Shown: one piece after another, positions 36,782 through 45,900 of the stretch
Layout of the letters: each line of letters begins with the position of its first letter
How positions within the stretch are numbered: the first letter of the stretch is position 1
Assembly: GCF_018221465.1 (NCBI RefSeq)
Contig: NZ_JAAIKR010000009.1
Coordinates: 62,001 to 126,000 of the forward strand
Source: Shewanella intestini
GTDB lineage: Bacteria; Pseudomonadota; Gammaproteobacteria; Enterobacterales; Shewanellaceae
Direction: 5' to 3'
DNA: 64,000 nt
Translations under genes and position numbers: made by a program
The notes under the pieces: model-generated
The model's database searches: none
Told to the model about the DNA's origin: nothing
Seen by the model: the letters and a program-made list of their open reading frames with translations, nothing else

Positions 36782-37014
36782 GGCTCACTCCATTTTCATT
36801 TGTTCAATCACCCATTTAATTGCACCACGTTACGTTAAACATTATGTTGCGTAAAGGTTAAAATCGCCATCTATTCGCACTCGAGTAATGTATAAACCAA
36901 GCCATGGTTATCAGCGCGTTTTGCCGCACCAATTCTGGTTGTATTTTTGTGACCATTATTGACTATACTGTGCAAGGATATATTCACAATCAAGGTAAAA
37001 GTTAAGGAACTAAC

Positions 37015-37224
37015 ATGAAAATTAGCGCACGTAACACCCTCAACGGCAAAGTAAAATCAATCACCGAAGGTTCAGTAAATAATGAAGTCGTCATCGAGCT
37101 TGCTCAAGGCGTTGAAATCACCTCGGTAGTGACGAAAGAATCATGTAATAAACTAGGGCTAAAAGAAGGTGGCAGTGCTTATGCCATTATTAAAGCAAGC
37201 AATGTTATGGTTGCGGTTGATTAA
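37015..37224 (+). CDS. Mop-domain (TOBE) molybdopterin/molybdate-binding protein
   Basis: A 69-residue single Mop domain (MKISARNTLNGKVKSI... through IKASNVMVAVD), the molbindin fold that binds oxyanions such as molybdate in a hexamer. It is the size of Clostridium Mop. The ribosome site AAGGAAC precedes the ATG. It stands alone with a terminator at 37268-37308. The nearest neighbours do not use molybdenum visibly, so any link to a molybdoenzyme is outside this window. Confidence 0.92.
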   Translation: MKISARNTLNGKVKSITEGSVNNEVVIELAQGVEITSVVTKESCNKLGLKEGGSAYAIIKASNVMVAVD

Positions 37225-37267
37225 ATGACATCACGAATTTAGCCACTGCGGCTAAATTCAACGATAT

Positions 37268-37308
37268 AAAAAAGCGACTGAGAAACGTTTTTCTGCGTCG
37301 CTTTTTTT
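37268..37308 (+). terminator. terminator of the Mop gene
   Basis: AAAAGCGAC (37270-37278) pairs with GTCGCTTTT (37297-37305), with an inner AGAAA/TTTCT pairing, followed by T residues to 37308. Confidence 0.85.
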
Positions 37309-37452
37309 ATGTCTACCATTAGTACTTATGCGCAACGACGGTACTTAAGGCTGACCTTGCTCACATATGAACGAATGTTCATCTCAGTTTGCGCCATTGT
37401 TTAACGGTTCTACATGTAACTCACGTTTATTAGATAAGCCGTATGTTATAAA

Positions 37453-37466
37453 TTGATCATGTTCAA
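37453..37466. promoter_or_regulatory. FNR/EtrA-like box upstream of the five-haem cytochrome
   Basis: TTGAT-CATG-TTCAA matches the FNR/EtrA consensus TTGAT-N4-ATCAA at 9 of 10 positions. It ends 24 bp before the chosen ATG and directly follows a possible -10 region (ATGTTATAAA, 37443-37452). If that -10 is real the box covers the start site, which would imply repression rather than activation. Confidence 0.5.
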
Positions 37467-37490
37467 TGAAAAGATACGGCTGTGAGATAC

Positions 37491-39086
37491 ATGAAACCAT
37501 TCACCCTGTTCCTCAGTGTGTTTTTCACAGTAATGCTAAGTGGTTGCAATCAGTACAAATTACACTCCGATAACCTTGCTCATTCCGTGGATAACCCTCT
37601 GTCACAGATCAAACATGTCGCCACAGCGACTGATTACCGGCTCACACTTGAACCACAGCACATTGTTGTGGTTGGCCAGCAACCGTTTGAGATGACTTTT
37701 TCCGTCACAGGTAAAAACCAACAAGGCAAAACGCTTCCCTTTACTGGGCTAACTAAAATTGCTGTGTTTGTCACCAATCAACATCGAAATGCTAAAGGTA
37801 TCGGTGCCTCTTTTGTATGGCAAAGCCATGTCATCACCAATACCCACAACCAATATAATATGATTTGCTCTGTTGATGGTGCTAACAGCCAGCATGATTG
37901 CACCTTGCGCGAAGACAAAAAACAACCGGGCACTTATCATGCTTGGTGGCAACACCAAGGCAATGCCCCTGTTGTACTTGCTAATGGCGACCCCAATAAT
38001 CTACACCGAGTGATGATTCAAAGTTTGAACGTTACTGACTTTGCAGGCAAACCATTAGCTGACAACCTACTGTCGACCCCAATAGACTTTATTCCAGCAA
38101 CGGGGCAGATGGCTAAGTCACAAAAAGATTCAGTGTCTAATTCTGCTTGTCGAAGCTGCCATTTATGCCTTGGAGGCTACGATGAAGGTGATATTCGTAT
38201 TGCCAATTTACACAAGCATGATAACTATCAAAAAGTAGAAAACTGCATTGCTTGCCACAATTCTGCAATGGCTGCCACACAAGACAACCCTAAAAAAGGT
38301 TTTAGCCTTAATTGGAATGCCATGATCCACACCTTGCATTCGGGCAATAAAATGAAGCTCAATGGTGAGGCAAAAGAACTGTTTGGCGGCATCGATTTTT
38401 CAGATGATTCAAATAAATGCCAAACCTGCCACGACAATGGTCAACAGTGGCGACAAAATATTTATGCACAGGCCTGTGTCTCTTGTCACAACAACGTAAA
38501 CTTCAATACCGGTGAAAACCATGCCGGCATTATTCCCACCGGAGATGAAGCTTGCACACTCTGCCATTCATCAGGCCGTTTAAGCCCTAATGAGGCGCAT
38601 TCAACTCATTGCCGAAAATCAGCCACTGGCAACTTTGTTATAGATATTCAATCAGTTAAAGTCACCCCTGCAGCAAACGCAGCTAACAGTAATTTGGTGA
38701 TAACGGCTAAAGTTATGATGAATGACAAACCACTTGATGCTGCGACTTACGCCCATATTGACGACTACATGACAAATGAAACTCGGCCGTTTTTGGTTGG
38801 TAAAATCAATCCTGAAACAGGAGCTCCAATTGCACTTAACCTCCGCCGCTTAGGGATAAATACTTTCAAGCCATTATTTACCGGTGGTGTCATGGGTAAC
38901 AATGGCATGTTAACCGTCAGCGCCAAATACCTCACCAGTCAATTGGTTGGTCAGGTATTTGCCACAGCAGAGCTGCAACTATGTGCCAGCAATGGAAAAA
39001 TTGTGAAATGTGATGACAACGCCCAGCAAATAACCGTCGCCAATGTAGCGAAAACAAAATATTTCAATTTAACCCCAACACACTAA
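37491..39086 (+). CDS. OmcA/MtrC-family lipoprotein with only five haem sites
   Basis: A predicted outer-membrane c-type cytochrome lipoprotein. The signal peptide ends at lipobox MLSGC (Cys19, from the ATG at 37491; a GTG at 37482 is an alternative start). CXXCH haem sites: 220-224, 252-256, 310-314, 329-333 and 355-359, exactly five. Layout: N-terminal beta domain I, pentahaem domain II, then a beta domain III with a CASNGKIVKC pair (498/507) that corresponds to the CX8C disulfide of OmcA. The protein ends in KYFNLTPTH*, where decahaem OmcA/MtrC continue into pentahaem domain IV. It is therefore half the haem content of the family. Expected role: surface electron transfer or storage. Confidence 0.88.
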   Translation: MKPFTLFLSVFFTVMLSGCNQYKLHSDNLAHSVDNPLSQIKHVATATDYRLTLEPQHIVVVGQQPFEMTFSVTGKNQQGKTLPFTGLTKIAVFVTNQHRNAKGIGASFVWQSHVITNTHNQYNMICSVDGANSQHDCTLREDKKQPGTYHAWWQHQGNAPVVLANGDPNNLHRVMIQSLNVTDFAGKPLADNLLSTPIDFIPATGQMAKSQKDSVSNSACRSCHLCLGGYDEGDIRIANLHKHDNYQKVENCIACHNSAMAATQDNPKKGFSLNWNAMIHTLHSGNKMKLNGEAKELFGGIDFSDDSNKCQTCHDNGQQWRQNIYAQACVSCHNNVNFNTGENHAGIIPTGDEACTLCHSSGRLSPNEAHSTHCRKSATGNFVIDIQSVKVTPAANAANSNLVITAKVMMNDKPLDAATYAHIDDYMTNETRPFLVGKINPETGAPIALNLRRLGINTFKPLFTGGVMGNNGMLTVSAKYLTSQLVGQVFATAELQLCASNGKIVKCDDNAQQITVANVAKTKYFNLTPTH

Positions 39087-39530
39087 TAAGCTCATAAAGA
39101 TTAATCTTTTTTGAGTCATGTCAGGTCAAAAGGGGCGGATTAGCTAACACGCTTGCGCCCCATTGCTTGTTTACTGTTTTGAAAACTCTACGTCTTGGTA
39201 CTTAGTTAATATCAGTTTTAGACATATGGATTTCACACAAGATTTCCAAACCCTGTTTGGATTAACGTCGTGGCGCTTCGCCCACACCAGAGCAAGAAGG
39301 GGGAAACTGCTCCCCCCTCTTGCATCTCCCCAGCAGCCCCGGCGAAATTTTCTGGAAAGCGAAAGATTTCCAACGGGGGACAATCCAGCTTTGAACTTCG
39401 TTTGTATTTCTAACGCGTTTATGCCCCAAAGTGAGCTAGGAAGGAATTGAAGTCAGTTTCAAATCCTGCAATTTGACTTACTTTTCTCATGCAGAAAGCT
39501 CTATATATGTAGCCAATTTATCTAATCCAC
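39087..39530. other. structured intergenic region at the left edge of the island
   Basis: 444 bp without a convincing gene. Around 39265-39385 it turns GC-rich and highly foldable: GCAAGAAGGGGG (39292-39303) pairs with CCCCCCTCTTGC (39312-39323, one mismatch), and CCCCG (39337-39341) with CGGGG (39374-39378) enclosing GGAAA/TTTCC. Open frames across it in both directions look like by-products of this structure. The word TGCCCCAAAGTGAGCTAG (39422-39439) recurs nearly unchanged at 46936-46953 at the right edge of the island. The composition differs from the AT-rich flanks and suggests a small mobile or repeated element, which I cannot name. Confidence 0.5.
39422..39439 (+). repeat. left copy of an 18-bp near-repeat flanking the island
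   Basis: TGCCCCAAAGTGAGCTAG matches 46936-46953 at 16 of 18 positions, same orientation, with 12 identical bases in a row. Together they bracket the metal-efflux/integrase segment and could be attachment-site remnants. Confidence 0.35.
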
Positions 39531-40253
39531 TCAGTTTGAAATCCCTTTTGTTCGTATGTTATTTACATTCCAGTTCATTAAGTGGCGGAGTGCATATTGA
39601 AACATCACTTTTTTTATACCTGACAAGTTACTACCGTGTATAAAATAGAAATCGTCGGGTTGCGAAAACACGCCAAAATCGTCGGCTATCCCTTCACTTT
39701 GTATATAGGTATCTTCTCCTTTCCAATCAATACTAGGATTGGACAAACATTTGGTAGAAACTCCGTAACCTGAGAATGGTTCATTAACTTCAGCGAATCT
39801 GTTTTGCACCTCTTTTAAGTAATCACTATCTAAAATATAGCCTTCTAGATTAATCCAGCGTTCATTCTGATAGACTTCTACCCAACTATGAATGATACGC
39901 TCTGGCGCGAACACAAATAGGTAGTTCGGTATCGCTCCTCGCTGCAGTTCGTTAAAAATAGTAAAACCATGGAAGCGTGTTGCTATACCTACTGCACGTA
40001 ACAATGCCATCAATAAAGTACCTTTGGTATTACATTGCCCGTAGCCGTCTTTTAGCACTTGGCTTGCCGCCAAGCGATCATCTTTGTTATAACCGAATTG
40101 AATTTCATCTCGAACATACTTGTAAATTGCACCAATAACCTCGTACTGAGAGAGCTTATTCCACTCTTTTTTCTCAACTAGCTCTTGGATGTCTGGGTGC
40201 TTAAAATCTAGCATCGCCGTTTCTTGTAGATATTTTTTAGATACCAAAGTCAT
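39531..40253 (-). CDS. transglutaminase-like domain protein
   Basis: A 240-residue protein with a papain-fold transglutaminase-like triad: Cys in GYGQCNTKG (around residue 74-82 from the chosen start), His in HSWVEVY and Asp in LEGYILD. No signal peptide. The start at 40253 is preferred over 40280 because AGGAG lies 7 nt before it. The family covers peptidases, amidases and inactive relatives; the substrate is unknown. An AraC-type regulator gene ends 70 bp upstream on the same strand, so the two probably form one transcript. The DNA has more relaxed codon use than the flanking core genes, in keeping with an acquired segment. Confidence 0.82.
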   Translation of the reverse strand: MTLVSKKYLQETAMLDFKHPDIQELVEKKEWNKLSQYEVIGAIYKYVRDEIQFGYNKDDRLAASQVLKDGYGQCNTKGTLLMALLRAVGIATRFHGFTIFNELQRGAIPNYLFVFAPERIIHSWVEVYQNERWINLEGYILDSDYLKEVQNRFAEVNEPFSGYGVSTKCLSNPSIDWKGEDTYIQSEGIADDFGVFSQPDDFYFIHGSNLSGIKKVMFQYALRHLMNWNVNNIRTKGISN

Positions 40254-40322
40254 GAATATCTCCTCTCTGAGAACACACATAAAGAGTAAACAAAAGGAGA
40301 ATACGAGACTTGAATAAACTGG

Positions 40323-41066
40323 CTACCTTTCTTGAAAAATGGTCTTTGCTTGGCGAATTGTCATTCCAAACGTTTTTCTAAAACTTCGGCTCAAGTGTGG
40401 GCTGTCAGAGAAACCAGCCATGTAGGCAGCGTCTGTCGCTGATGCTCCTTTAAGTATCGCTCTTACCGCACATATCATTCGACACCACAACAGGTATGGT
40501 CGCCAAGGTATGCCTAGTTCCTCACTAAACAAATGCAGAAATCGACTTTCAGATAGTGCAAGCTTTTTGGCAACACCTGATGCTCTCCAATGGTTTGGCT
40601 TTAGGCATTGCCCATCTAAGCATTGAGAAAGTTCGCTCAGTAATGTCCTAATACGAGGGTCTATTGTTAGCGTTTGATTGCAAAGTGGAAACATGGTCTG
40701 CAGACCTAGGCTTTCAAACAGTGAAGATAGATGTTCCGTCAAATCATCAGTGTTTTTGGGATGGTTGAAAAAGAGAACAGATCCTTCAAATAGCCTTGAT
40801 GGCCTTCCTTCCAACTTTTTTGTCAATGCAACACCTAATTCACTGGAGGGTTCTACTAATAAGATCCAACCCTCATCCATTTGTAACTGATGCTTGATGC
40901 TAGAATCAATAACTACAGCTGTATTAATTTCCTTATTATCTAATGTACAACCAGAATTAGATCGAGGCCACGCAAGTTGAATTGCATGGTGGCTATGAGG
41001 AGAGGCATCTACAGACGAGCCATATATGATAACGATACCCGCCCTGAACCAAATACCTGAATTCAT
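40323..41066 (-). CDS. AraC-family transcriptional regulator
   Basis: 247 residues. The C-terminal 100 form the double helix-turn-helix DNA-binding domain: GVAKKLALSESRFLHLFSEE as first HTH and ATDAAYMAGFSDSPHLSRSF as second HTH, followed by GMTIRQ. The N-terminal 140 residues are a weak cupin-like sensor (SPHSHHAIQLAW has the usual His-rich strand). It sits upstream of the transglutaminase-like gene and divergent from the metal-efflux operon at 41307. It could control either; no operator could be recognised. Confidence 0.92.
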   Translation of the reverse strand: MNSGIWFRAGIVIIYGSSVDASPHSHHAIQLAWPRSNSGCTLDNKEINTAVVIDSSIKHQLQMDEGWILLVEPSSELGVALTKKLEGRPSRLFEGSVLFFNHPKNTDDLTEHLSSLFESLGLQTMFPLCNQTLTIDPRIRTLLSELSQCLDGQCLKPNHWRASGVAKKLALSESRFLHLFSEELGIPWRPYLLWCRMICAVRAILKGASATDAAYMAGFSDSPHLSRSFRKTFGMTIRQAKTIFQER

Positions 41067-41306
41067 TAGCAGCTTCCTCCCTGAATATTTGTTTGGTTAC
41101 TGATTTGTGTAACCGGTGCCGAATTTTACATACACCAAATTGCTGTAGAGTTGTTTCAAATCTTACACGTTTCACTACAGACCGATAGTACATTTAGTAT
41201 TAAAAATGCTAAGGAGAGAAAAAAATCATTGATGATGTGATGATAGCCTTAGATTTGAGTTCATGAATTTGCTATTTTATATTCATCTAACGATGAGAGT
41301 ATAGCT

Positions 41307-41645
41307 GTGAAAACTAACGTTGCTTTAAAAATACTGCTTATATTATCTATTATTTTACAATCATTTGCGGTATCCGTATCTGCAGATGCTCATCAACTAG
41401 ATGCTGAACATTTCCAATCTACTCATAACCACGAGACTGATCATACATCCAAGCTTGATGATGATAAAAAACATGATATGTATGACTGTCACCATTGTGG
41501 GCACTGTAGTGGCAATCATACCAATTGGTTTTTGGTGAAAGCATTTACCTTAAACCTGCCCAAAAACCACTTCTACAATTTCAATAAGTTGACTTTGTTT
41601 CCTCATAGTTATTCAACTAGGCTCAATCGCCCTCCCATCGCTTAA
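41307..41645 (+). CDS. small exported His/Cys-rich protein of the metal-efflux operon
   Basis: 112 residues starting with GTG after GAGAG. The N-terminus is a signal peptide (LKILLILSIILQSFAVSVSA, cleavage near residue 27). The mature part carries many His (HQLDAEHFQSTHNHETDH) and a compact CHHCGHCSGNH cluster around residues 61-71. Similar small proteins precede CzcCBA- or Cus-type pumps and are annotated as DUF2946-like or cation-efflux accessory proteins, which I infer here from context. It likely binds copper, silver or zinc in the periplasm. The RND adaptor gene starts 64 bp downstream. Confidence 0.7.
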   Translation: MKTNVALKILLILSIILQSFAVSVSADAHQLDAEHFQSTHNHETDHTSKLDDDKKHDMYDCHHCGHCSGNHTNWFLVKAFTLNLPKNHFYNFNKLTLFPHSYSTRLNRPPIA

Positions 41646-41709
41646 CTTTACTCAATGCACCGCGTCTTCACGCAAACAAAATTTGGTTTAATAAAAGTTA
41701 AGAGACATT

Positions 41710-42933
41710 ATGAATGATTTTCTTCAAATCACAGGGGTAACCCTAGTGATTACTTTGGGTGTGTTTTCAATAAACCCAACATCGGCTAGTAGCAGCAAAA
41801 ATAACACTCATCACGATGAACATTCGCATGAACACTCCACTAAAACTGTTGTTCATGAGCTTGAGCATGCTACAGAGGAATTAAATATCCCTCAGAAGCT
41901 TTCAGTTGAGGAAGAGGAGCACGAAGAAGGTATTACTTTAAGTGCTGAGAAAATTAAATTAGCAGGAATAAAAGTTGAAGAGCTTGTACTAAAAAAACAT
42001 TTTAAAAGTATTTATGCTCCGGGAGAAATCCAAGCAAATGGTTATAAGAGCTATATTGTCTCTCCACGAACTGACTCTGTAGTTATTAGCCGCCATGCAA
42101 GCTTAGGAGACCACGTTAAAGTTGGGCAAGAGCTGGTTACATTGTTTAGCGAGACGATGGCACAAACGCAAGCTGATTTTATCATTGCATCTTCCAATTG
42201 GAAGCGAGCTAAAAAGTTAGGTAGTGATAATGTAAGCGAGCGAACTCTTGTGGAGGCTGAAAGCATCTATAGAGGAGTTTACGGTAAGTTACTTGCTTTT
42301 GGTTTGACTCAACAGGCAATTGAAAAAATATATCAGCAAGATAACTCAACCTTTGGGCAATATGCGCTTATTGCTGAGCGAGAAGGTGTTGTTTTACAGG
42401 ATGACTTTATGCAAGGTCAGCGCATTGAAGCGGGTGAAACCATCATGTTACTTGCCGATGAGACAGACCTTTGGGTAGAAGCAAATGTTCCACCAAATAA
42501 AGCGTTAAATATAGTCTTAGGCAGCCCTGCTCTAGTTGAAGTAAGTGGTTCTAAATATCCTGCCAATGTAATACAAGAAGCTCACACAATCGATCCTATC
42601 ACCCGTACCCGAATTGTCAGACTGTCAGTTAATAATACTGAACATAAGCTTCATTCAGGTATGTTTGTGAAAGTCTATTTTCAGTTCGAATCGAACAGTG
42701 AGGTCATTGCCGTACCAGAAGAAGCGTTGATAAGAAGCAGTGATGGTGATTGGACAGTGTTTATTGAAGACCATCCAAATGAGTTTATAGCAGTTGAAGT
42801 GACAAGAGGCAGATCTTTTGGCGAGTATCGCGAAGTTTTAGGTATTGAACCTGGAACTAGAGTCGTTACCCGTGGCGCTTTTTTTGTCGCCTCTGAGATA
42901 GCTAAGGGCGGATTTGATCCGCATAACCATTAA
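41710..42933 (+). CDS. heavy-metal RND efflux periplasmic adaptor (CzcB/CusB-like)
   Basis: A 407-residue membrane-fusion protein. A signal peptide is followed by a His-rich linker (HHDEHSHEHS, residues 36-45) that could bind metal, then a barrel-sandwich lipoyl domain around VSPRTDSVVISRHASLGDHV, an alpha-hairpin, a beta-barrel (AEREGVVLQDDFMQGQRIEAG) and a membrane-proximal domain ending in DPHNH. It carries ions or protein between the inner-membrane pump and an outer-membrane channel. The pump gene begins 11 bp later. There is no CzcC/CusC gene nearby, so a channel must come from elsewhere. Confidence 0.9.
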   Translation: MNDFLQITGVTLVITLGVFSINPTSASSSKNNTHHDEHSHEHSTKTVVHELEHATEELNIPQKLSVEEEEHEEGITLSAEKIKLAGIKVEELVLKKHFKSIYAPGEIQANGYKSYIVSPRTDSVVISRHASLGDHVKVGQELVTLFSETMAQTQADFIIASSNWKRAKKLGSDNVSERTLVEAESIYRGVYGKLLAFGLTQQAIEKIYQQDNSTFGQYALIAEREGVVLQDDFMQGQRIEAGETIMLLADETDLWVEANVPPNKALNIVLGSPALVEVSGSKYPANVIQEAHTIDPITRTRIVRLSVNNTEHKLHSGMFVKVYFQFESNSEVIAVPEEALIRSSDGDWTVFIEDHPNEFIAVEVTRGRSFGEYREVLGIEPGTRVVTRGAFFVASEIAKGGFDPHNH

Positions 42934-42944
42934 GGAGGCCAACC

Positions 42945-45900
42945 ATGTTTAATCGAATAATTGATTGGTCCATTAACAACAGGTTGCTAGTGCTAATCGC
43001 ACTATTTGCGTTGATGGCAAGTGCCGTTATAACCATACCTAAGTTGAACTTAGATGCTTTTCCAGATGTAACAAATGTTCAAGTCGCCGTTAATACTGAA
43101 GCGCCGGGTTTAGCCGCTGAAGAAGTAGAACAGCTTATTAGCTATCCAATTGAAGCTGTGATGTATGCATTGCCGGATGTAGAACAAGTGCGCTCTATAT
43201 CAAAAACAGGTTTGTCCGGTGTAACTGTAGTATTTAAAGAAGGCACTGACATATATTTTGCTAGACAGTTAGTTTTTGAGCGGTTACAGGCTGCAAAGGA
43301 GCTTATTCCTGCCGGAGTTGGGACACCAGAAATGGGGCCCAACACTTCTGGCTTAGGACAAGTTTTTCAATATTTGCTGATTTCAGATGACACTAGCAAG
43401 TATGATTCAATGGCGCTTAGAAGTCTGAATGACTGGATCATTAAACTATTAATAATGCCTGTAGACGGTGTGACTGATGTACTGTCATTTGGTGGTAATG
43501 TTCGACAATATCAAGTTAATGTCGACCCTTCCAAATTATTATCCTACGAGTTAACACAAGAAGAAGTAGTTTCAGCGCTTGAAAATAACAACGCCAATGT
43601 CGGTGGCTGGTACATGAACCGCGGCCAAGAGCAGTTAGTTATTCGTGGTACAGGTTGGTTTGAAAGTGGTGAGAAAGGTATTGAAAATATTCAGCAAGTG
43701 CCTGTGAAAACACTAAATGGTGTCGTTGTTACTGTTTCTGATGTAGCCAATGTATCACTTGGTTCAGAGATCAGACAAGGTGCTGTCACTATGACACGCA
43801 AAGCTGACAACGGTACTGTCGAAAATTTGGGTGAAGTTGTCTCTGGCATAGTCTTAAAGCGGATGGGTTCGAATACCAAAGCGACGATAGATGGTATTAA
43901 TGCTAGAACCACGCTTATCAACCAGGCACTCCCGGAAGGTGTAAGGTTTGAGCCTTTTTACGATCAGGCAGATTTAATTGAAAAAGCGGTGACAACCGTT
44001 GTTGAAGCCCTTGCTTTAGCTTTTGTCTTTATTACCGTTGTATTGGCGCTCTTTTTAATGAATTTAAGAGCTACATTTTTAGTGCTGATTTCTATTCCAA
44101 TTTCTATTGGTATTGCATTAATGGTGATGGCGTGGTTGGGTGTTTCAGCCAACTTGATGTCGCTTGGTGGTATTGTCGTGGCTATTGGCATGTTAGTCGA
44201 TGGTTCCGTTGTAATGGTTGAAAACATGTTTAAACATCTAAATAAGCAACTGGAAAGCGGCAACGATGAAGCAAGTATTGAAATTAAGCAAAAGTTAAAA
44301 CTTGCGGGTAAAGAAGTTGCTCGTCCAATCTTTTTTGCTACTTCAATCATTCTTGTTGTTTTTACACCACTGTTTAGTTTTGAAGGTGTCGAGGCAAAAC
44401 TATTTCAGCCAATGGCAATCAGCATTATGCTAGCTGTGGTGTCAGCTATAGTTGTTGCTTTATTTATTGTTCCTGCACTTGCCACTTTTATGTTTAAAAG
44501 TGGGGTAAAAGAAAGGGAAGGTTTGATTTTAAAACCTATCGATGTTCTGTATCGGAAGTCATTGAAAATTGCTTTAAATCAGACCAAATTTGTTGTTTTT
44601 GTTTCATTAGCACTTGTTGCTTCAGCTGCGGCAGTTATTCCACAAATTGGGACAGAGTTCGTGCCAGAACTTGAAGAAGGAACGATTAACCTAAGGGTTA
44701 CTCTAGCCCCTTCTTCTAGTTTAGAAACAGCGCTCTCGGTTGCTCCAATATTGGAAGAAAAGTTAATGGCTTTCCCTGAAGTGACCTATGCACTGAGCCG
44801 AATTGGTCGAGCAGAAATTGGCGGCGACCCCGAGCCTGTGAACAACATTGAAATCTACATTGGCCTTAAGCCTGTTTCAGAATGGACAAGCGCCTCTAAT
44901 CGTTATGAGTTACAAGATAAAATGGAACTCTCATTAGAAGAGTTCCCTGGGTTACTACTAAATTTTTCCCAGCCTATTGCTACTCGTGTGGATGAATTGT
45001 TATCAGGTGTAAAAGCCCAACTTGCAATAAAACTATTTGGACCTGATTTAGCGGTACTTGCTAATAAAGGCCAAGAAATAGAAGCTGCTATAAAATCAAT
45101 CGAAGGTGCGAAAGATGTTGCTCTTGAGCAGATAGCTGGTGAATCACAGCTGGTTATTGCACCTAATCGAATTGAACTTTCTCGATATGGTTTATCTGTT
45201 GGCGATGTCATGGAAGTGGTTCAAAACGGAATTGGTGGTGCTGAAGCCGGTCAGATTGTTAATGGAAACGAGCGTTATGATATTTACGTGCGTCTAGGCG
45301 AGGAATTTAGAGCGAATAGTGAAGCTATAGCCGATATAAGGTTACAGTCTCCTACAGGCGCTTGGGTAAGAATTGGTGATGTAGCTTCTGTGTCTTTTGA
45401 GTCTGGACCTCCACAGGTTAGGCGTGATGATGTGCAGCGCCGAGTGGTTATTCAAGCTAACGTCCAAGGCCGTGATATGGGAAGTGTAGTTGAAGATATT
45501 CAGGCAACGATAGCCTCAGAAGTAAAATTACCTGTAGGTTATTCAGTATCGATTGGAGGTCAATTCGAAAGCCAACAAAGAGCGCAGCAGCGCCTTTCTA
45601 TTGTAGTACCGTTATCGTTGGCTTTGATAGCATTACTCCTATATTTTGCGTTTGGTTCTGTCGGGCAAGCTATGCTGATCCTGCTTAACGTTCCTTTAGC
45701 AGTTATAGGGGGGGTATTCTCACTATACCTTTCAGGTCAGTATTTATCGGTTCCAAGCTCCGTAGGCTTTATTACCTTATTTGGGGTAGCAGTTCTCAAT
45801 GGTGTTGTCATGGTGGAAAGCATTAACCAACGCGTCAAAGATGGACTGACAACAGCAGAAGCTATATTTGATGGTGCTACGTCGAGATTACGTCCAGTGC

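Noticed and set aside
39171-39383. Open frames on both strands across the folded segment (for example 39163-39450 + and 39171-39383 -)
   Set aside because: They lack ribosome sites, run through strong stem sequences and are rich in Arg/Gly/Trp as expected from GC-rich structure. I treat the region as non-coding.
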